Origin: Yersinia proxima
Lineage (GTDB): Bacteria > Pseudomonadota > Gammaproteobacteria > Enterobacterales > Enterobacteriaceae
Reading direction: 5' to 3'
DNA length: 64,000 nt
NCBI RefSeq assembly: GCF_902170785.1
Contig: NZ_CABHYG010000014.1
Span: 124,001 to 188,000, forward strand
Below the pieces are notes generated by a model, which ran no database searches, was not told the origin of the DNA, and saw only the letters and a list, made by a program, of their open reading frames with translations. This document shows, piece by piece, positions 44,747 to 54,651 of this stretch. The translations under genes and the position numbers were made by a program. How positions within the stretch are numbered: position 1 is the stretch's first letter; each line of letters begins with the position of its first letter.

Positions 44747-46489
44747 ATGGAATTTATCAAAAAAAACAAGATTAAAATATTTATTATTTTTGTTTTTCTA
44801 GTATATACCTTATTTTCATTTGGTATTTACCAAGCTCGTACTTTAAATGGCAATATAAATAATCATATATTAGCTGGAGAAATGTTTGGCGTTCCGACCG
44901 CTCTTAAAGATAAAGGGTTATCCGCCTTATATACTGGCCCCAAAGGAACCGGATGGGATGGTCAATTTTATTATTATATGTCAAATGATGTGTTGGCATT
45001 AAAAGATACACCTAATCATATTGATTCTCCCTCTTATCGATATCAACGTGTTGGTTTATCGTTATATGCAGCAGTTGTCGCTAAAGCTCTAGGTATGGAT
45101 TGGGTTTCGCCAAGCGTTTATTTTTTGAGTTATTTATTTCTACTTTCAGCTGCGACCTGGGCAGGAGCTAATCTTTTTTCTAAGTTAGGAATTTCTCCTT
45201 TATTTATATTACTTTGGTCCCTTAGCGTTGGCACACAGGTTACACTCTTTAATGCTTTACCTGATGCAGCTGCGGATGCTTTTTTAATCCTGGCATTATC
45301 GGCAGTTTTATCTAAAAAATATATTCTTTCAGTTATTCCTTTCGCTTTTTCGGCCCTTTCTCGGGAGGTGTACGTTTTATTTCCTTCCTTCATTCTTTTA
45401 TTTATTTTAATCGAATCTGTGTTATTTAAACATGGAAATTTATATGTAAACTTAAAAAACATACGTAGTAAAATATTTAAATACAATTCTTATTATTTTC
45501 TTTTGGTTCCTGGCGTTGTGGCTGTTTGTTGGCATTTTTATGTTGTGCAGCATTTTGGTATCGCTCCATCTCAGCAAGCTATAAATATACTTGGTTATCC
45601 ATTCGTTGCATGGGAAAAATATTTTTCATCAGGGCTTAATGGTAACCATATATTGGTTGGAGCTAACTGGACCGCTTATGCTGAAGCAATGACATTGTTT
45701 TTATTTTTGGTTACATTGATTCTCGCAACTTGCATATCTCTTTCTATTCTTTTTAAGAAGAACTCATTAATCACACCTGAAGTTAGAGGGATTGCGTTAA
45801 CCTTAATATCTTTCTCAGTTTTATATGCATGCTTTGGCTCAACCGTTATCGCTCACTACACTGGGTATTTCAAAGCTGTTGCATTATTTTTCTTCTTAAT
45901 TCCACTATTGCTTTCTTTTGTTAATTTCAAAAAGATGGTTAATAATTTCATTTATACTTTATTATTACTATCTGTCTTATTAACTACAATTTATCATTTG
46001 AAAGTTAGAATTCTTGCATATCCTGTTAATTTTGATAAATACACTAAAATGTCAACGGTAACTAATGTTGAAACAATTGGTTGCTTTAATGATTTTAATG
46101 CAAAAATTAAAGTTAATAATGTGAGCCTTTTCCATGAGGATATAATGAGCCGAATATTTGGCATGGATGATATAATCATTGTTGATGTTGAATTAATTAA
46201 TAATAGCCCTAATCCCTTTGTTAGTACTAAGGGGAGAGGGAGCGTGTTTATGAGTTATCACTGGGTTAATCAAGAAGGTAAGGTTGTAGCCGATGGCATT
46301 AGAACAGCATTATCTAAACCTATTTTACCAGGTGCTTCTGAAAAGATGAGTATTGTATCCCGACTTCCAAAGCACACTGAGAATCTGTCTCTTCGACTGA
46401 GTCCTGTTCAAGAAGGATGTGCTTGGTTTTACATGCGAAACCCTGATGTTAGCCAAAACATAAGTATTAATGTTAAAGAAAAACTTTAA
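44747..46489 (+). CDS. Polytopic membrane protein, GT-C glycosyltransferase-like
   Basis: 580 residues. An N-terminal helix (IKIFIIFVFLVYTLFSFGIYQ) is followed by a periplasmic-type loop with GTGWDGQFYYYMSND, resembling the loop of GT39/GT87-like lipid-dependent glycosyltransferases. About nine further helices follow, to ~400, then a ~150-residue soluble C-terminal domain (VELINNSPNPFVS, LSLRLSPVQEG) that looks beta-rich. As the last gene it could transfer lipid-linked sugar to a surface acceptor, like GtrC. Very AT-rich. No family is certain. Confidence 0.65.
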   Translation: MEFIKKNKIKIFIIFVFLVYTLFSFGIYQARTLNGNINNHILAGEMFGVPTALKDKGLSALYTGPKGTGWDGQFYYYMSNDVLALKDTPNHIDSPSYRYQRVGLSLYAAVVAKALGMDWVSPSVYFLSYLFLLSAATWAGANLFSKLGISPLFILLWSLSVGTQVTLFNALPDAAADAFLILALSAVLSKKYILSVIPFAFSALSREVYVLFPSFILLFILIESVLFKHGNLYVNLKNIRSKIFKYNSYYFLLVPGVVAVCWHFYVVQHFGIAPSQQAINILGYPFVAWEKYFSSGLNGNHILVGANWTAYAEAMTLFLFLVTLILATCISLSILFKKNSLITPEVRGIALTLISFSVLYACFGSTVIAHYTGYFKAVALFFFLIPLLLSFVNFKKMVNNFIYTLLLLSVLLTTIYHLKVRILAYPVNFDKYTKMSTVTNVETIGCFNDFNAKIKVNNVSLFHEDIMSRIFGMDDIIIVDVELINNSPNPFVSTKGRGSVFMSYHWVNQEGKVVADGIRTALSKPILPGASEKMSIVSRLPKHTENLSLRLSPVQEGCAWFYMRNPDVSQNISINVKEKL

Positions 46490-46620
46490 CTCATATAAAA
46501 GAGTATTTTAAATTTGCAGCACGGAAGTATTATTTCGATCAAATAAGCAATATTATCATAACCAGATGGTGATAAAGTGACCTTAATGATGAAAATTATA
46601 TATCTACGGAGTAACTGCCC

Positions 46621-48084
46621 ATGCCAGCTCTAGCTATTAAGCGGTGGATTAAACGGATTGTACTGGTCTTGGTGGTTATATCTGTAACCATTCTGGCGAT
46701 AAGAATTTATGACACACAACGTGGCCCGAAACTGGAACTTTGGCATACGTTTGTCCCTCATGATATGCGTGCTGCTGAAATTGATAAAGCCAGTTGGGCG
46801 GATTACATAAAAGCAGAGAACAATGTTTTCGATGAAGTTCGCACCAATGTTACCGAGAAACTGGAGCCACGGACTCAGGTTCCTTTAAATCGCTATTATT
46901 CTGGTAGTTCGATTTATCCCCCTCATTTTAAAAATGACTGGAACCGCTCTTATGTTTTACAACCCGATGGCAAGCCGAAAGGTGCCGTCGTATTACTGCA
47001 TGGCCTGACGGATACCCCTTATAGTTTGCGTCATATTGCAGAGAATTATCGCCAGCGTGGCTATGTTGCCATTGGCATTCGTTTACCTGCTCATGGCACT
47101 GTACCGGGTGCCTTGACCGATGTTGAATGGCAGGACTGGCTAGCAGCAACTCGCCTGGCTGTACGTGAAGCCAAGGCTCTGAGTGGCCCTGATTTACCGT
47201 TGCATGTCGTTGGTTTCTCTAACGGCGGGGCATTGGCAATGAAATATACGTTGGATTCTCTGGATGATCCGAAACTGGCAAAACCTGAGCGCGTTATTCT
47301 GATATCGCCAATGATCGGAGTAACTAGTTTTGCCCGTTTTGCCGGCATAGCTGGTTGGCCTGCTATCTTCCCTGCTTTTGCCAAAGCCGCCTGGCTGGGG
47401 ATCGTGCCAGAGTTTAACCCATTCAAATACAACTCATTCCCGGTTAATGCTGCTCGCCAGTCTTATTTACTGACGTCAGTGCTGCAGCAGCAAATCGCGC
47501 GTGATGCCAGAAATAATAAGATGGCGGAATTACCGCCAATTTTGACCTTCCAGTCATTAATGGATTCGACTGTTAGCACCCGTGCAGTCGTTACCGCACT
47601 CTATAATCACTTACCGAAGAATGGCAGTGAAGTGGTTCTGTTCGACTTAAACCGAGCGGCCAGTTTTGGCCCGTTACTCAGAACATCTTCTTATACTGCT
47701 TTGGCTCGCTTATTACCGCCACCACCGCGTAATTATAGTGTTACGATCATCAGCAACGTTTCGCCGCAAAGTAATGAAACTGTGGCGTTGACGACACTGG
47801 CGGGCCAAACCAACGAGACTTCTGTCCCAACCGGGCTGACTTATCCGCCGGATATTTTCTCGTTGTCCCATGTGGCATTGCCATTCCCAATGAGTGACTC
47901 ACTGTATGGCCGCTACCCAGAGCCGCGTGACCAATACGGTATCAGCCTGGGGACGTTCGCCGCACGTGGTGAGCGAGCTGTTCTGGTGGTTGGGCTGGAT
48001 TCATTGATGCGAATCTCATCGAACCCGTTCTATCCGTATATGTTGCAGCGTATTGACGACAAAATCGACGCTCCGGCTAAATGA
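46621..48084 (+). CDS. Membrane-anchored alpha/beta hydrolase
   Basis: 487 residues. One N-terminal helix (IVLVLVVISVTILAI) anchors the protein. The hydrolase fold shows the oxyanion HGLTDTPYSL, GIRLPAHG and the nucleophile elbow GFSNGG (Ser near 201). Probably a carboxylesterase or lipase acting in the periplasm. Monocistronic, with a terminator 28 bases after the stop. Substrate unknown. Confidence 0.82.
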   Translation: MPALAIKRWIKRIVLVLVVISVTILAIRIYDTQRGPKLELWHTFVPHDMRAAEIDKASWADYIKAENNVFDEVRTNVTEKLEPRTQVPLNRYYSGSSIYPPHFKNDWNRSYVLQPDGKPKGAVVLLHGLTDTPYSLRHIAENYRQRGYVAIGIRLPAHGTVPGALTDVEWQDWLAATRLAVREAKALSGPDLPLHVVGFSNGGALAMKYTLDSLDDPKLAKPERVILISPMIGVTSFARFAGIAGWPAIFPAFAKAAWLGIVPEFNPFKYNSFPVNAARQSYLLTSVLQQQIARDARNNKMAELPPILTFQSLMDSTVSTRAVVTALYNHLPKNGSEVVLFDLNRAASFGPLLRTSSYTALARLLPPPPRNYSVTIISNVSPQSNETVALTTLAGQTNETSVPTGLTYPPDIFSLSHVALPFPMSDSLYGRYPEPRDQYGISLGTFAARGERAVLVVGLDSLMRISSNPFYPYMLQRIDDKIDAPAK

Positions 48085-48112
48085 TCTTGTTTTTCTAAAT
48101 GATAGAACTACT

Positions 48113-48135
48113 AAAGCCCCCGATTGGGGGCTTTT
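48113..48135 (+). terminator. Terminator after the hydrolase gene
   Basis: AAAGCCCC-CGATT-GGGGGCTTTTT, an 8-bp stem and T run. Confidence 0.88.
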
Positions 48136-48204
48136 TCATAATGGGTGCCATACTTTCAAATCGTACATGCTCCTCATATTTATTGACCCTGAAAGGAAAG
48201 CACT

Positions 48205-48630
48205 ATGTCTATCGAAAAAGTGGTATATCGTGCCAAAGCTAAAGCAACGGGTGGCCGTGACGGTCGGGCAACCTCCTCGGATGGCGTATTGGATGTAAAA
48301 TTGGGTGTCCCTAAAGAGATGGGCGGCGCAGGTGGGGCCGTGACAAACCCAGAGCAATTGTTTGCAGCGGGTTATTCTGCCTGTTTCCTCGGGGCACTGA
48401 AATTTGTGGCATCAAAAGAAAAGGTGAAAATACCTGATGACGCCAGTATCGAAGGTACAGTCGGGATTGGTGCTATTCCAACGGGATTTGGCATTGAGGT
48501 TCAACTGGATATTAGTTTGCCGGGTATTGAGCGCAGTGTGGCAGAGGATTTAGTGAAAAAGGCTCATGTTGTCTGTCCATACTCTAATGCGACTCGCGGC
48601 AATATTGATGTCACTTTGAATATCAAATAA
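48205..48630 (+). CDS. ohr: Organic hydroperoxide resistance protein Ohr (OsmC family)
   Basis: 141 residues. The two redox cysteines are in [10 protein letters not shown] (near 60) and HVVCPYS (near 124), with [14 protein letters not shown] as the Ohr hallmark. It reduces organic and lipid hydroperoxides with lipoyl-dependent recycling, in the cytoplasm. A ribosome site GAAAGGAAAG precedes the ATG. No ohrR is adjacent. Confidence 0.95.
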   Translation: MSIEKVVYRAKAKATGGRDGRATSSDGVLDVKLGVPKEMGGAGGAVTNPEQLFAAGYSACFLGALKFVASKEKVKIPDDASIEGTVGIGAIPTGFGIEVQLDISLPGIERSVAEDLVKKAHVVCPYSNATRGNIDVTLNIK

Positions 48631-48649
48631 TTTAATACCCGCACACAAA

Positions 48650-48673
48650 GCCCATAAAAATTATTTTGTGGGC
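48650..48673 (+). terminator. Terminator after ohr
   Basis: GCCCATAAAA-ATTA-TTTTGTGGGC, ten pairs including one G-T, shortly after the stop. Confidence 0.65.
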
Positions 48674-48888
48674 ATATACTCCCCACCAGAATATTTGCCT
48701 AATAAATAAACTTACATATCCTTGCCGGACTATGCGTTAACTCGCGGACTGAATAGCCATATCTGGTTAAGATAATTCTTGTAATTGAAATCAATAGCGT
48801 GCTTATTGGCTATACACTGAACCTGAGGAGGGGTTCACTGTCTGATTGATTCAAGCCGCAAATAGTGTCTTTGGAGACCTTGCGTTAT

Positions 48889-50580
48889 ATGGACAGAGTT
48901 AGATCTTTATCGCAGCAAAGTATTTCTTTGTTATTGGCTGTTTATATTGGTATTTTCCTGAATATCTCTGTCTTTTATCGTCGTTTTGACACCTTTAGCC
49001 AAGGCATTCAAGGTATAAAACTGGTGTCTGCTATCATCGAAGTGATGGCGATTATTCTGTTTACCTTTTTTGTTATGCGTGTCATCTCCCTCGGTGGGCG
49101 ATGGTTTTATCGGGTAGTCGCAACCCTTCTGGTGTTAATTTCTGTTGCCGCCAGCTATTACATGACTTTTTTCAATGTTGTCATTGGTTACGGCATCGTC
49201 ATATCCGTTTTGACTACGGATACTGATTTGTCTAAAGAAGTTATTGGGCTTCATTTTATCATTTGGATGGTGGTCGTCAGCGCACTGCCTCTACTGCTTA
49301 TCTGGAAAAATACCTTACGGTTAACCCTGCTTGAGCAATTTCGGACGCCGGGTCAGCGTATTAAACCAATTTTATTGATGGCAGTTGCGGTCGCACTGGT
49401 TTGGTTACCTATTCGTTATCTGGATAAAGTGCAGCATGCAGATGAACAACTGAAAACCGTGGATTTACCCAGCTATGGCGGGGTAGTTGCTCACTCATAT
49501 TTACCCTCTAACTGGTTGGCTGCATTGGGTTTATACGCTTACACGCAATACGATGAAAAGTATGATGCGGCAACGCTGTATGATCCTGCTGAGCACCATA
49601 CCTATGTCGCGCCAGCGGGTATTGATGATACCTATGTTGTGTTTATTATTGGTGAAACAACGCGTTGGGACCATATGGGGCTGCTAGGATATTCACGCGA
49701 TACCACTCCGCGCCTGAGTAAAGAGAAGAATTTAGTCGCTTTCCGTGGCACTTCCTGTGATACCTCCACCAAGCTGTCACTGCGCTGCATGTTTGTGCGT
49801 GAAGGGGGGGCAGAAGATAACCCACAGCGTACTCTGAAAGAGCAAAATGTGTTCGCGGTAATGAAATCCCTGGGCTTCACTTCTGAATTGTTTGCCATGC
49901 AGAGTGAGATGTGGTTCTACAATAACGCAAATGTTGATAATTATTCGTTCCGGGAATTGATTGCTTCTGAGAAACGTAACGATGATAAACCAGTAGATGA
50001 CATGCTGCTGGTTGATGAATTGAAAGAGTCACTCGGGCGTTATCCGGTTGGTAAACATTTAGTGATACTACATACCAAAGGTTCACATTATCTTTATTCT
50101 CAGCGCTACCCCCGCAGTTATGCCCGTTATCAGCCAGAATGTATGGGTGTGGATGATTTTTGCAGTAAACAGCAACTAATAAATGCTTTTGATAACAGCG
50201 TGCTATACACAGATTCGTTTATTGCCAATGTCATTGATCAAATGCGTGATAAGAAGGCGCTAGTGTTCTATGCCGCCGATCATGGTGAATCTATTGACGA
50301 TAATTCCCACTTCCACGGCACACCACGTGAAATGGCCCCGCCTGAGCAATTCCGTGTACCTTTGATGGTCTGGGCATCTGATAAATTTTTGGCCCAACCG
50401 GAGCACCTTACTGCTTTTGAGCAACTACAGGCGGAACAGCGTATTGGCAAAAGTCACCGTCAGGTTGAACTGTTTGACTCCATTCTGGGCTGTTTAGGTT
50501 ATACCTCGCCCGATGGGGGGATAAATGCAGAGAATAACTGGTGTCAGGCACCAAGACGGGCTTCTCAGCCTGCAATATAA
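48889..50580 (+). CDS. eptB: Kdo2-lipid A phosphoethanolamine transferase
   Basis: 563 residues from the ATG at 48889, exactly the length of E. coli EptB; an in-frame GTG at 48865 is less likely. Five N-terminal membrane helices precede a periplasmic sulfatase-like domain with VVFIIGETTRWDHMG (catalytic Thr and metal Glu), the conserved CDTSTKLSLRCMFV, and YAADHGESIDD plus HFHGTPREMAPPEQFRVP. It transfers phosphoethanolamine from phosphatidylethanolamine to the outer Kdo of LPS, lowering surface charge. Similarity to E. coli EptB is high throughout. Confidence 0.94.
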   Translation: MDRVRSLSQQSISLLLAVYIGIFLNISVFYRRFDTFSQGIQGIKLVSAIIEVMAIILFTFFVMRVISLGGRWFYRVVATLLVLISVAASYYMTFFNVVIGYGIVISVLTTDTDLSKEVIGLHFIIWMVVVSALPLLLIWKNTLRLTLLEQFRTPGQRIKPILLMAVAVALVWLPIRYLDKVQHADEQLKTVDLPSYGGVVAHSYLPSNWLAALGLYAYTQYDEKYDAATLYDPAEHHTYVAPAGIDDTYVVFIIGETTRWDHMGLLGYSRDTTPRLSKEKNLVAFRGTSCDTSTKLSLRCMFVREGGAEDNPQRTLKEQNVFAVMKSLGFTSELFAMQSEMWFYNNANVDNYSFRELIASEKRNDDKPVDDMLLVDELKESLGRYPVGKHLVILHTKGSHYLYSQRYPRSYARYQPECMGVDDFCSKQQLINAFDNSVLYTDSFIANVIDQMRDKKALVFYAADHGESIDDNSHFHGTPREMAPPEQFRVPLMVWASDKFLAQPEHLTAFEQLQAEQRIGKSHRQVELFDSILGCLGYTSPDGGINAENNWCQAPRRASQPAI

Positions 50581-50692
50581 TCAATTAGCGCAAGTAAAAT
50601 CTGATACGGCATGATTTTTGATGCCAATCTCATTGTCACTTTAAGGTTGCGGTATACTCCCGTCCCGAACCCCCTGCTGGCTGGAGTCTTCT

Positions 50693-51283
50693 ATGGCTTA
50701 CCGTGTTGCCTTTATTGATGATCATGACATAGTGCGCTCAGGTTTTGCCCAGCTGCTTGCTCTGGAAGACGACATTCAGGTGGTAGGGGAGTTTAGTTCA
50801 GCGAAACAGGCCCGCGCTGGATTGCCGGGCTTGCAGGCAAATATCTGTATTTGTGATATCTCTATGCCCGATGAAAGTGGCCTGGATCTTTTGAAAGACC
50901 TTCCTTCAGGTATGGGCGTTATTATGCTTTCGATGCATGACAGCCCAGCATTAGTCGAGATGGCGCTGGAGCGTGGTGCGCGGGGATTTCTTTCCAAACG
51001 TTGTAAACCTGAAGACTTAATTAATGCAGTGCGCACAGTGGGCAGTGGCGGGGTGTATTTGATGCCAGAAATTGCTCAGAAATTGGCTCGCGTTGCTATT
51101 GATCCTTTAACCCGCCGCGAGCGGGAAGTTGCTGTGTTGCTGGCGCAAGGGATGGAAGTACGTGATATAGCGGAATCACTTGGCCTGTCGCCAAAAACAG
51201 TCCATGTTCATCGCGCTAATTTATTCTCCAAACTGGGTGTCAGTAATAATGTTGAGTTAGCCAAGCAGGTATTGAATCTATGA
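50693..51283 (+). CDS. uhpA: Hexose-phosphate response regulator UhpA
   Basis: 196 residues, as in E. coli. The receiver domain ([18 protein letters not shown]) has the phosphorylated Asp in CICDISMPD (near 54) and the Lys in FLSKRC. The C-terminal LuxR-type HTH is [36 protein letters not shown]. It activates uhpT when phosphorylated by UhpB. It overlaps uhpB by four bases. Confidence 0.97.
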   Translation: MAYRVAFIDDHDIVRSGFAQLLALEDDIQVVGEFSSAKQARAGLPGLQANICICDISMPDESGLDLLKDLPSGMGVIMLSMHDSPALVEMALERGARGFLSKRCKPEDLINAVRTVGSGGVYLMPEIAQKLARVAIDPLTRREREVAVLLAQGMEVRDIAESLGLSPKTVHVHRANLFSKLGVSNNVELAKQVLNL

Positions 51284-52809
51284 TGCAACGCTTGATGATG
51301 TTGCTGGCGTTGTTCTTTATTTATTTCACCGCGGCTTTCTGTTTATGGGCTATCGGGATCCAATTTGTTGACCGTCCTTTGCAAGCACTTCTGCTATTTC
51401 CTTTTGGTTTACGGATAGGGATTTTATTACAAAGCCCACGCCAGTACTGGCCGGGTATATTGATGGGTGATGCCGTATTAACGTGGCTACTTGCCGATCA
51501 ATTTGACACCTTACACCTGCTAGGTGTAGCTATTTTCATTGTGTTGGCGACCACTGTTGTTGCTGTTTTTGCCTCACCTTGGCTAGCGCGCCATCAGAAA
51601 GATGGGAGTGAATGGCAATGGCCACTGATGCAAGGCACGGTTATTCTGACGGCAGCAGCAATACAGGCTCTGGGATGGCAAATTGCTCTGGGGAATGGAG
51701 CTATGGCGCTATTATTGGGGCTGGTTGGCGGCTTTACCATCGCGCCTACTTGTATGTTGCTATGGCATTATTTGGCTCGCCAAATCTGGTTGCCGCTAGA
51801 ACCCGGATTAATACATAAACCAATTAATTTGCGCCTGCGTCATATCCTGTGGTTTCTGTTGTTGTTTGCCTTAAGTATCTGGTTGCAATATTACGTCTCC
51901 GAGATGGATTTATATTTGTTCGCTCCCTTCTGTTTGGCTATTCCCATTGTATTTATGGCTTACCGCTATGGTTGGCAAGGGGCAGTTGTAGCCACTTTGC
52001 TTAATGGTGTCGTGATGGTGATCAATTCGCCAGCAGAACTGGATTCCCATCGTGATTTATTATTGTCATTACTGATGCAAAGTTTGATTGGCTTATTACT
52101 CGGGGCCGGAATTCAGCGCCAGCGCGAATTAAACACTCAATTACAATTACGACTGAATGAAAATCGCGAATTAGCTAAAGCCTTAGTGGTAGCAGAAGAA
52201 CAAGCCCGCCGAAATGTGGCGCGCGAGTTGCATGATGAGGTTGGGCAGACAGTAACGGTTATCCGTACTCAGGCCAGCATCATCAAGCGGTTATCTACCC
52301 AGGTGGCGGTACTGACCAGTGCCGGGATGATAGAGACACTAGCATTGCGGGTTTATGATGGTGTCCATGATGTTTTAGCCAAATTATGGCCTGCGGCGTT
52401 AAATAACTTACCACTATCGGCGGCCATTGCGGCATTAATGCGTGAGCTTATTCCACAAGATCAATCCGTTATGGGTGTCTTGCATTGGCAAGTCGATGAT
52501 AGTCCTATGGATGAGACCCTGAAAATCACTCTATATCGGATTTGTCAGGAGGGGATCACCAATGCATATCGGCATGGGGCTGCCAGCCGTATTGAGATTA
52601 ATGCGCGACAGGATAAACACCAGATAATGCTGACGATTCATGATAATGGGAAAGGTGTTGATTTGGCGGCACTAACTCCAGGTTACGGGTTAAGAGGTAT
52701 GCAGTCGCGAGTCAGTGCTTTAGGTGGGAGTTTTACTTTGAGTGTTGATAATGGCACCTGTTTAAGTGTGATCCTGCCCACATTTTCTTTGCCCGCTAAT
52801 GAAACCTAG
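51280..52809 (+). CDS. uhpB: Hexose-phosphate sensor kinase UhpB
   Basis: 509 residues. The N-terminal half is a MASE1-type membrane region of about eight helices. The C-terminal half is a HisKA_3 kinase: phosphorylated His in [16 protein letters not shown] (near 318), N-box [16 protein letters not shown], and HDNGKGVD with [10 protein letters not shown] for ATP. It works with UhpC to sense external glucose-6-phosphate. Confidence 0.97.
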   Translation: MMQRLMMLLALFFIYFTAAFCLWAIGIQFVDRPLQALLLFPFGLRIGILLQSPRQYWPGILMGDAVLTWLLADQFDTLHLLGVAIFIVLATTVVAVFASPWLARHQKDGSEWQWPLMQGTVILTAAAIQALGWQIALGNGAMALLLGLVGGFTIAPTCMLLWHYLARQIWLPLEPGLIHKPINLRLRHILWFLLLFALSIWLQYYVSEMDLYLFAPFCLAIPIVFMAYRYGWQGAVVATLLNGVVMVINSPAELDSHRDLLLSLLMQSLIGLLLGAGIQRQRELNTQLQLRLNENRELAKALVVAEEQARRNVARELHDEVGQTVTVIRTQASIIKRLSTQVAVLTSAGMIETLALRVYDGVHDVLAKLWPAALNNLPLSAAIAALMRELIPQDQSVMGVLHWQVDDSPMDETLKITLYRICQEGITNAYRHGAASRIEINARQDKHQIMLTIHDNGKGVDLAALTPGYGLRGMQSRVSALGGSFTLSVDNGTCLSVILPTFSLPANET

Positions 52810-52869
52810 GAAATATTCTCGGTTTTTGCAGGTGTTTTTCTCATTGGTTTGGTGCGCACGAGGAACATG

Positions 52870-54234
52870 ATGACCCTACTTGATAAATTTTCTGAGGTTC
52901 ACATGTGGTTTTTCCTCAAAAGTCGCGATAACGTGCCACCAGTGACGGAACAAGCGCAAATCGATTCGTCTTATAAATATTGGCGAATTCAGTTGATGTG
53001 GACGATGTATATCGGCTACGCCGCTTTCTATTTCACCCGCAAAAGTTTTAACTTCATCATGCCAGCCATGCTCAGCGACTTGGGTTTGACGATGTCAGAT
53101 GTAGGCATTTTGGGTACGCTATTTTATATCACCTATGGCTGTTCTAAATTTATTTCGGGCATGATCAGCGACCGTTCAAATCCACGTTATTTTATGGGGA
53201 TTGGTTTGGTTATGACCGGGATTATTAATATCTTATTTGGTATGAGTTCGTCGCTGTTAGTTTTCGGCGCTTTGTGGATACTGAATGCTTTCTTCCAGGG
53301 TTGGGGCTGGCCGCCATGCTCTAAGATTTTAACCAGTTGGTATTCCCGTTCAGAGCGTGGTGGCTGGTGGGCCATTTGGAATACGTCGCATAACTTTGGC
53401 GGTGCATTAATTCCTTTGTTGGTGGGTTTTATTTCTCTGCACTTTAGCTGGCGCTACGGCATGATTATTCCCGGAATTATCGGAGTAGTGATTGGTCTAC
53501 TGATGTGCTGGCGGTTACGTGATAAGCCAAGCACCATGGGGCTGCCAAGTGTGGGTAAGTGGCGCAATGATGCCATGGAGCTGGTACAAGAATCTGAAGG
53601 CCAGGGTTTATCCAATAAAGAGATTGTGAAACGCTATGTATTAACCAATAAATATATTTGGTTGCTGGCAGTTTCTTATGTGCTGGTTTATATCGTTCGT
53701 ACTGCGATAAATGACTGGGGTAACCTCTATTTGACGCAAGAGAAAGGTTATTCATTAATGACGGCCAATTCGGCAATTTCATTATTTGAGGTGGGTGGGT
53801 TTATTGGTTCGCTGGTTGCGGGTTGGGGGTCTGATAAGTGGTTTCGTGGTAACCGTGGGCCAATGAATCTGATATTCGCTATTGGTATTTTCCTTTCTGT
53901 CGCGTCATTGTGGATTATGCCTGGGATCAGCTACGTCTTACAGGCAGGGTGCTTCTTTGCTATCGGCTTCTTTATTTTTGGCCCTCAGATGCTGATTGGT
54001 ATGGCTGCCGCAGAATGTTCACATAAAGATGCTGCGGGTGCTGCCACGGGTTTTGTTGGGTTATTCGCATACTTAGGTGCTGCTCTATCAGGTTACCCTA
54101 TTGCTCGCATTATGGAGATTTGGCACTGGAATGGTTTCTTTGTGGTTATTTCCATTGCTGCTTGCTTATCTGCTTTCTTCTTACTGCCATTTTTACGGGC
54201 GCAATCACCACAGTTGAAACAAGCTGAAGTTTGA
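52870..54234 (+). CDS. uhpC: Hexose-phosphate receptor UhpC
   Basis: 454 residues from the second ATG of an ATGATG pair, which has AGGA five bases upstream. It is an MFS protein of the organophosphate-antiporter family with twelve helices: ALFYFTRKSFN-type start (AFYFTRKSFNFIMPAML), SDRSNPRYFMGIGLVMTGIINILFG, FVGLFAYLGAALSGYP. It is much closer to UhpC than to UhpT or GlpT, and acts as a sensor-transporter that turns on UhpB. The transporter gene uhpT, which follows uhpC in E. coli, is absent here. Confidence 0.93.
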   Translation: MTLLDKFSEVHMWFFLKSRDNVPPVTEQAQIDSSYKYWRIQLMWTMYIGYAAFYFTRKSFNFIMPAMLSDLGLTMSDVGILGTLFYITYGCSKFISGMISDRSNPRYFMGIGLVMTGIINILFGMSSSLLVFGALWILNAFFQGWGWPPCSKILTSWYSRSERGGWWAIWNTSHNFGGALIPLLVGFISLHFSWRYGMIIPGIIGVVIGLLMCWRLRDKPSTMGLPSVGKWRNDAMELVQESEGQGLSNKEIVKRYVLTNKYIWLLAVSYVLVYIVRTAINDWGNLYLTQEKGYSLMTANSAISLFEVGGFIGSLVAGWGSDKWFRGNRGPMNLIFAIGIFLSVASLWIMPGISYVLQAGCFFAIGFFIFGPQMLIGMAAAECSHKDAAGAATGFVGLFAYLGAALSGYPIARIMEIWHWNGFFVVISIAACLSAFFLLPFLRAQSPQLKQAEV

Positions 54235-54260
54235 TTTTTATTCAACTGATTCAGTTTTAA

Positions 54261-54295
54261 CCGCTGGTGATGCTTTTAACAACAGTCACCAGCGG
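54261..54295 (+). terminator. Hairpin after uhpC
   Basis: CCGCTGGTGA ... TCACCAGCGG, a perfect 10-bp stem with a 15-base loop 26 bases after the uhpC stop. The T run is missing, so it may terminate weakly or protect the mRNA end. Confidence 0.5.
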
Positions 54296-54350
54296 GTTGC
54301 TAAAAAGTGATTGACGGCCAAAAGTCGTAGCAGTAAGATGCGGCCCAATT

Positions 54351-54427
54351 CGGCGAGTAGCGCAGCTTGGTAGCGCAACTGGTTTGGGACCAGTGGGTCG
54401 GAGGTTCGAATCCTCTCTCGCCGACCA
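54351..54427 (+). tRNA. proM: tRNA-Pro (UGG anticodon)
   Basis: 77 bases including CCA. Acceptor CGGCGAG/CTCGCCG, anticodon stem-loop CTGGT-TTGGGAC-CAG with TGG, and T-loop GGTTCGAATCC. Identical, as far as I recall, to E. coli proM. A terminator follows within ten bases. Confidence 0.97.
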
Positions 54428-54435
54428 AATTTGAG

Positions 54436-54465
54436 AACCCTGACAGCAATGTCAGGGTTTTTTTT
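54436..54465 (+). terminator. Terminator of tRNA-Pro
   Basis: AACCCTGAC-AGCAAT-GTCAGGGTT followed by a run of Ts. Confidence 0.92.
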
Positions 54466-54651
54466 CATTTTTATCTTTGCATATTAAATATTCATACATT
54501 AATAACTGACTTCGATATATCTTTTTATAATATGTCAGATATATTTTATCATATTGACTTCCTCTTATTTAAAGCCGCTAATTGATATCGGTTTTAACCA
54601 CTAGTGTACATAATATAATAACCATGTTAACAATGTGCTAAGAGGAATAAT

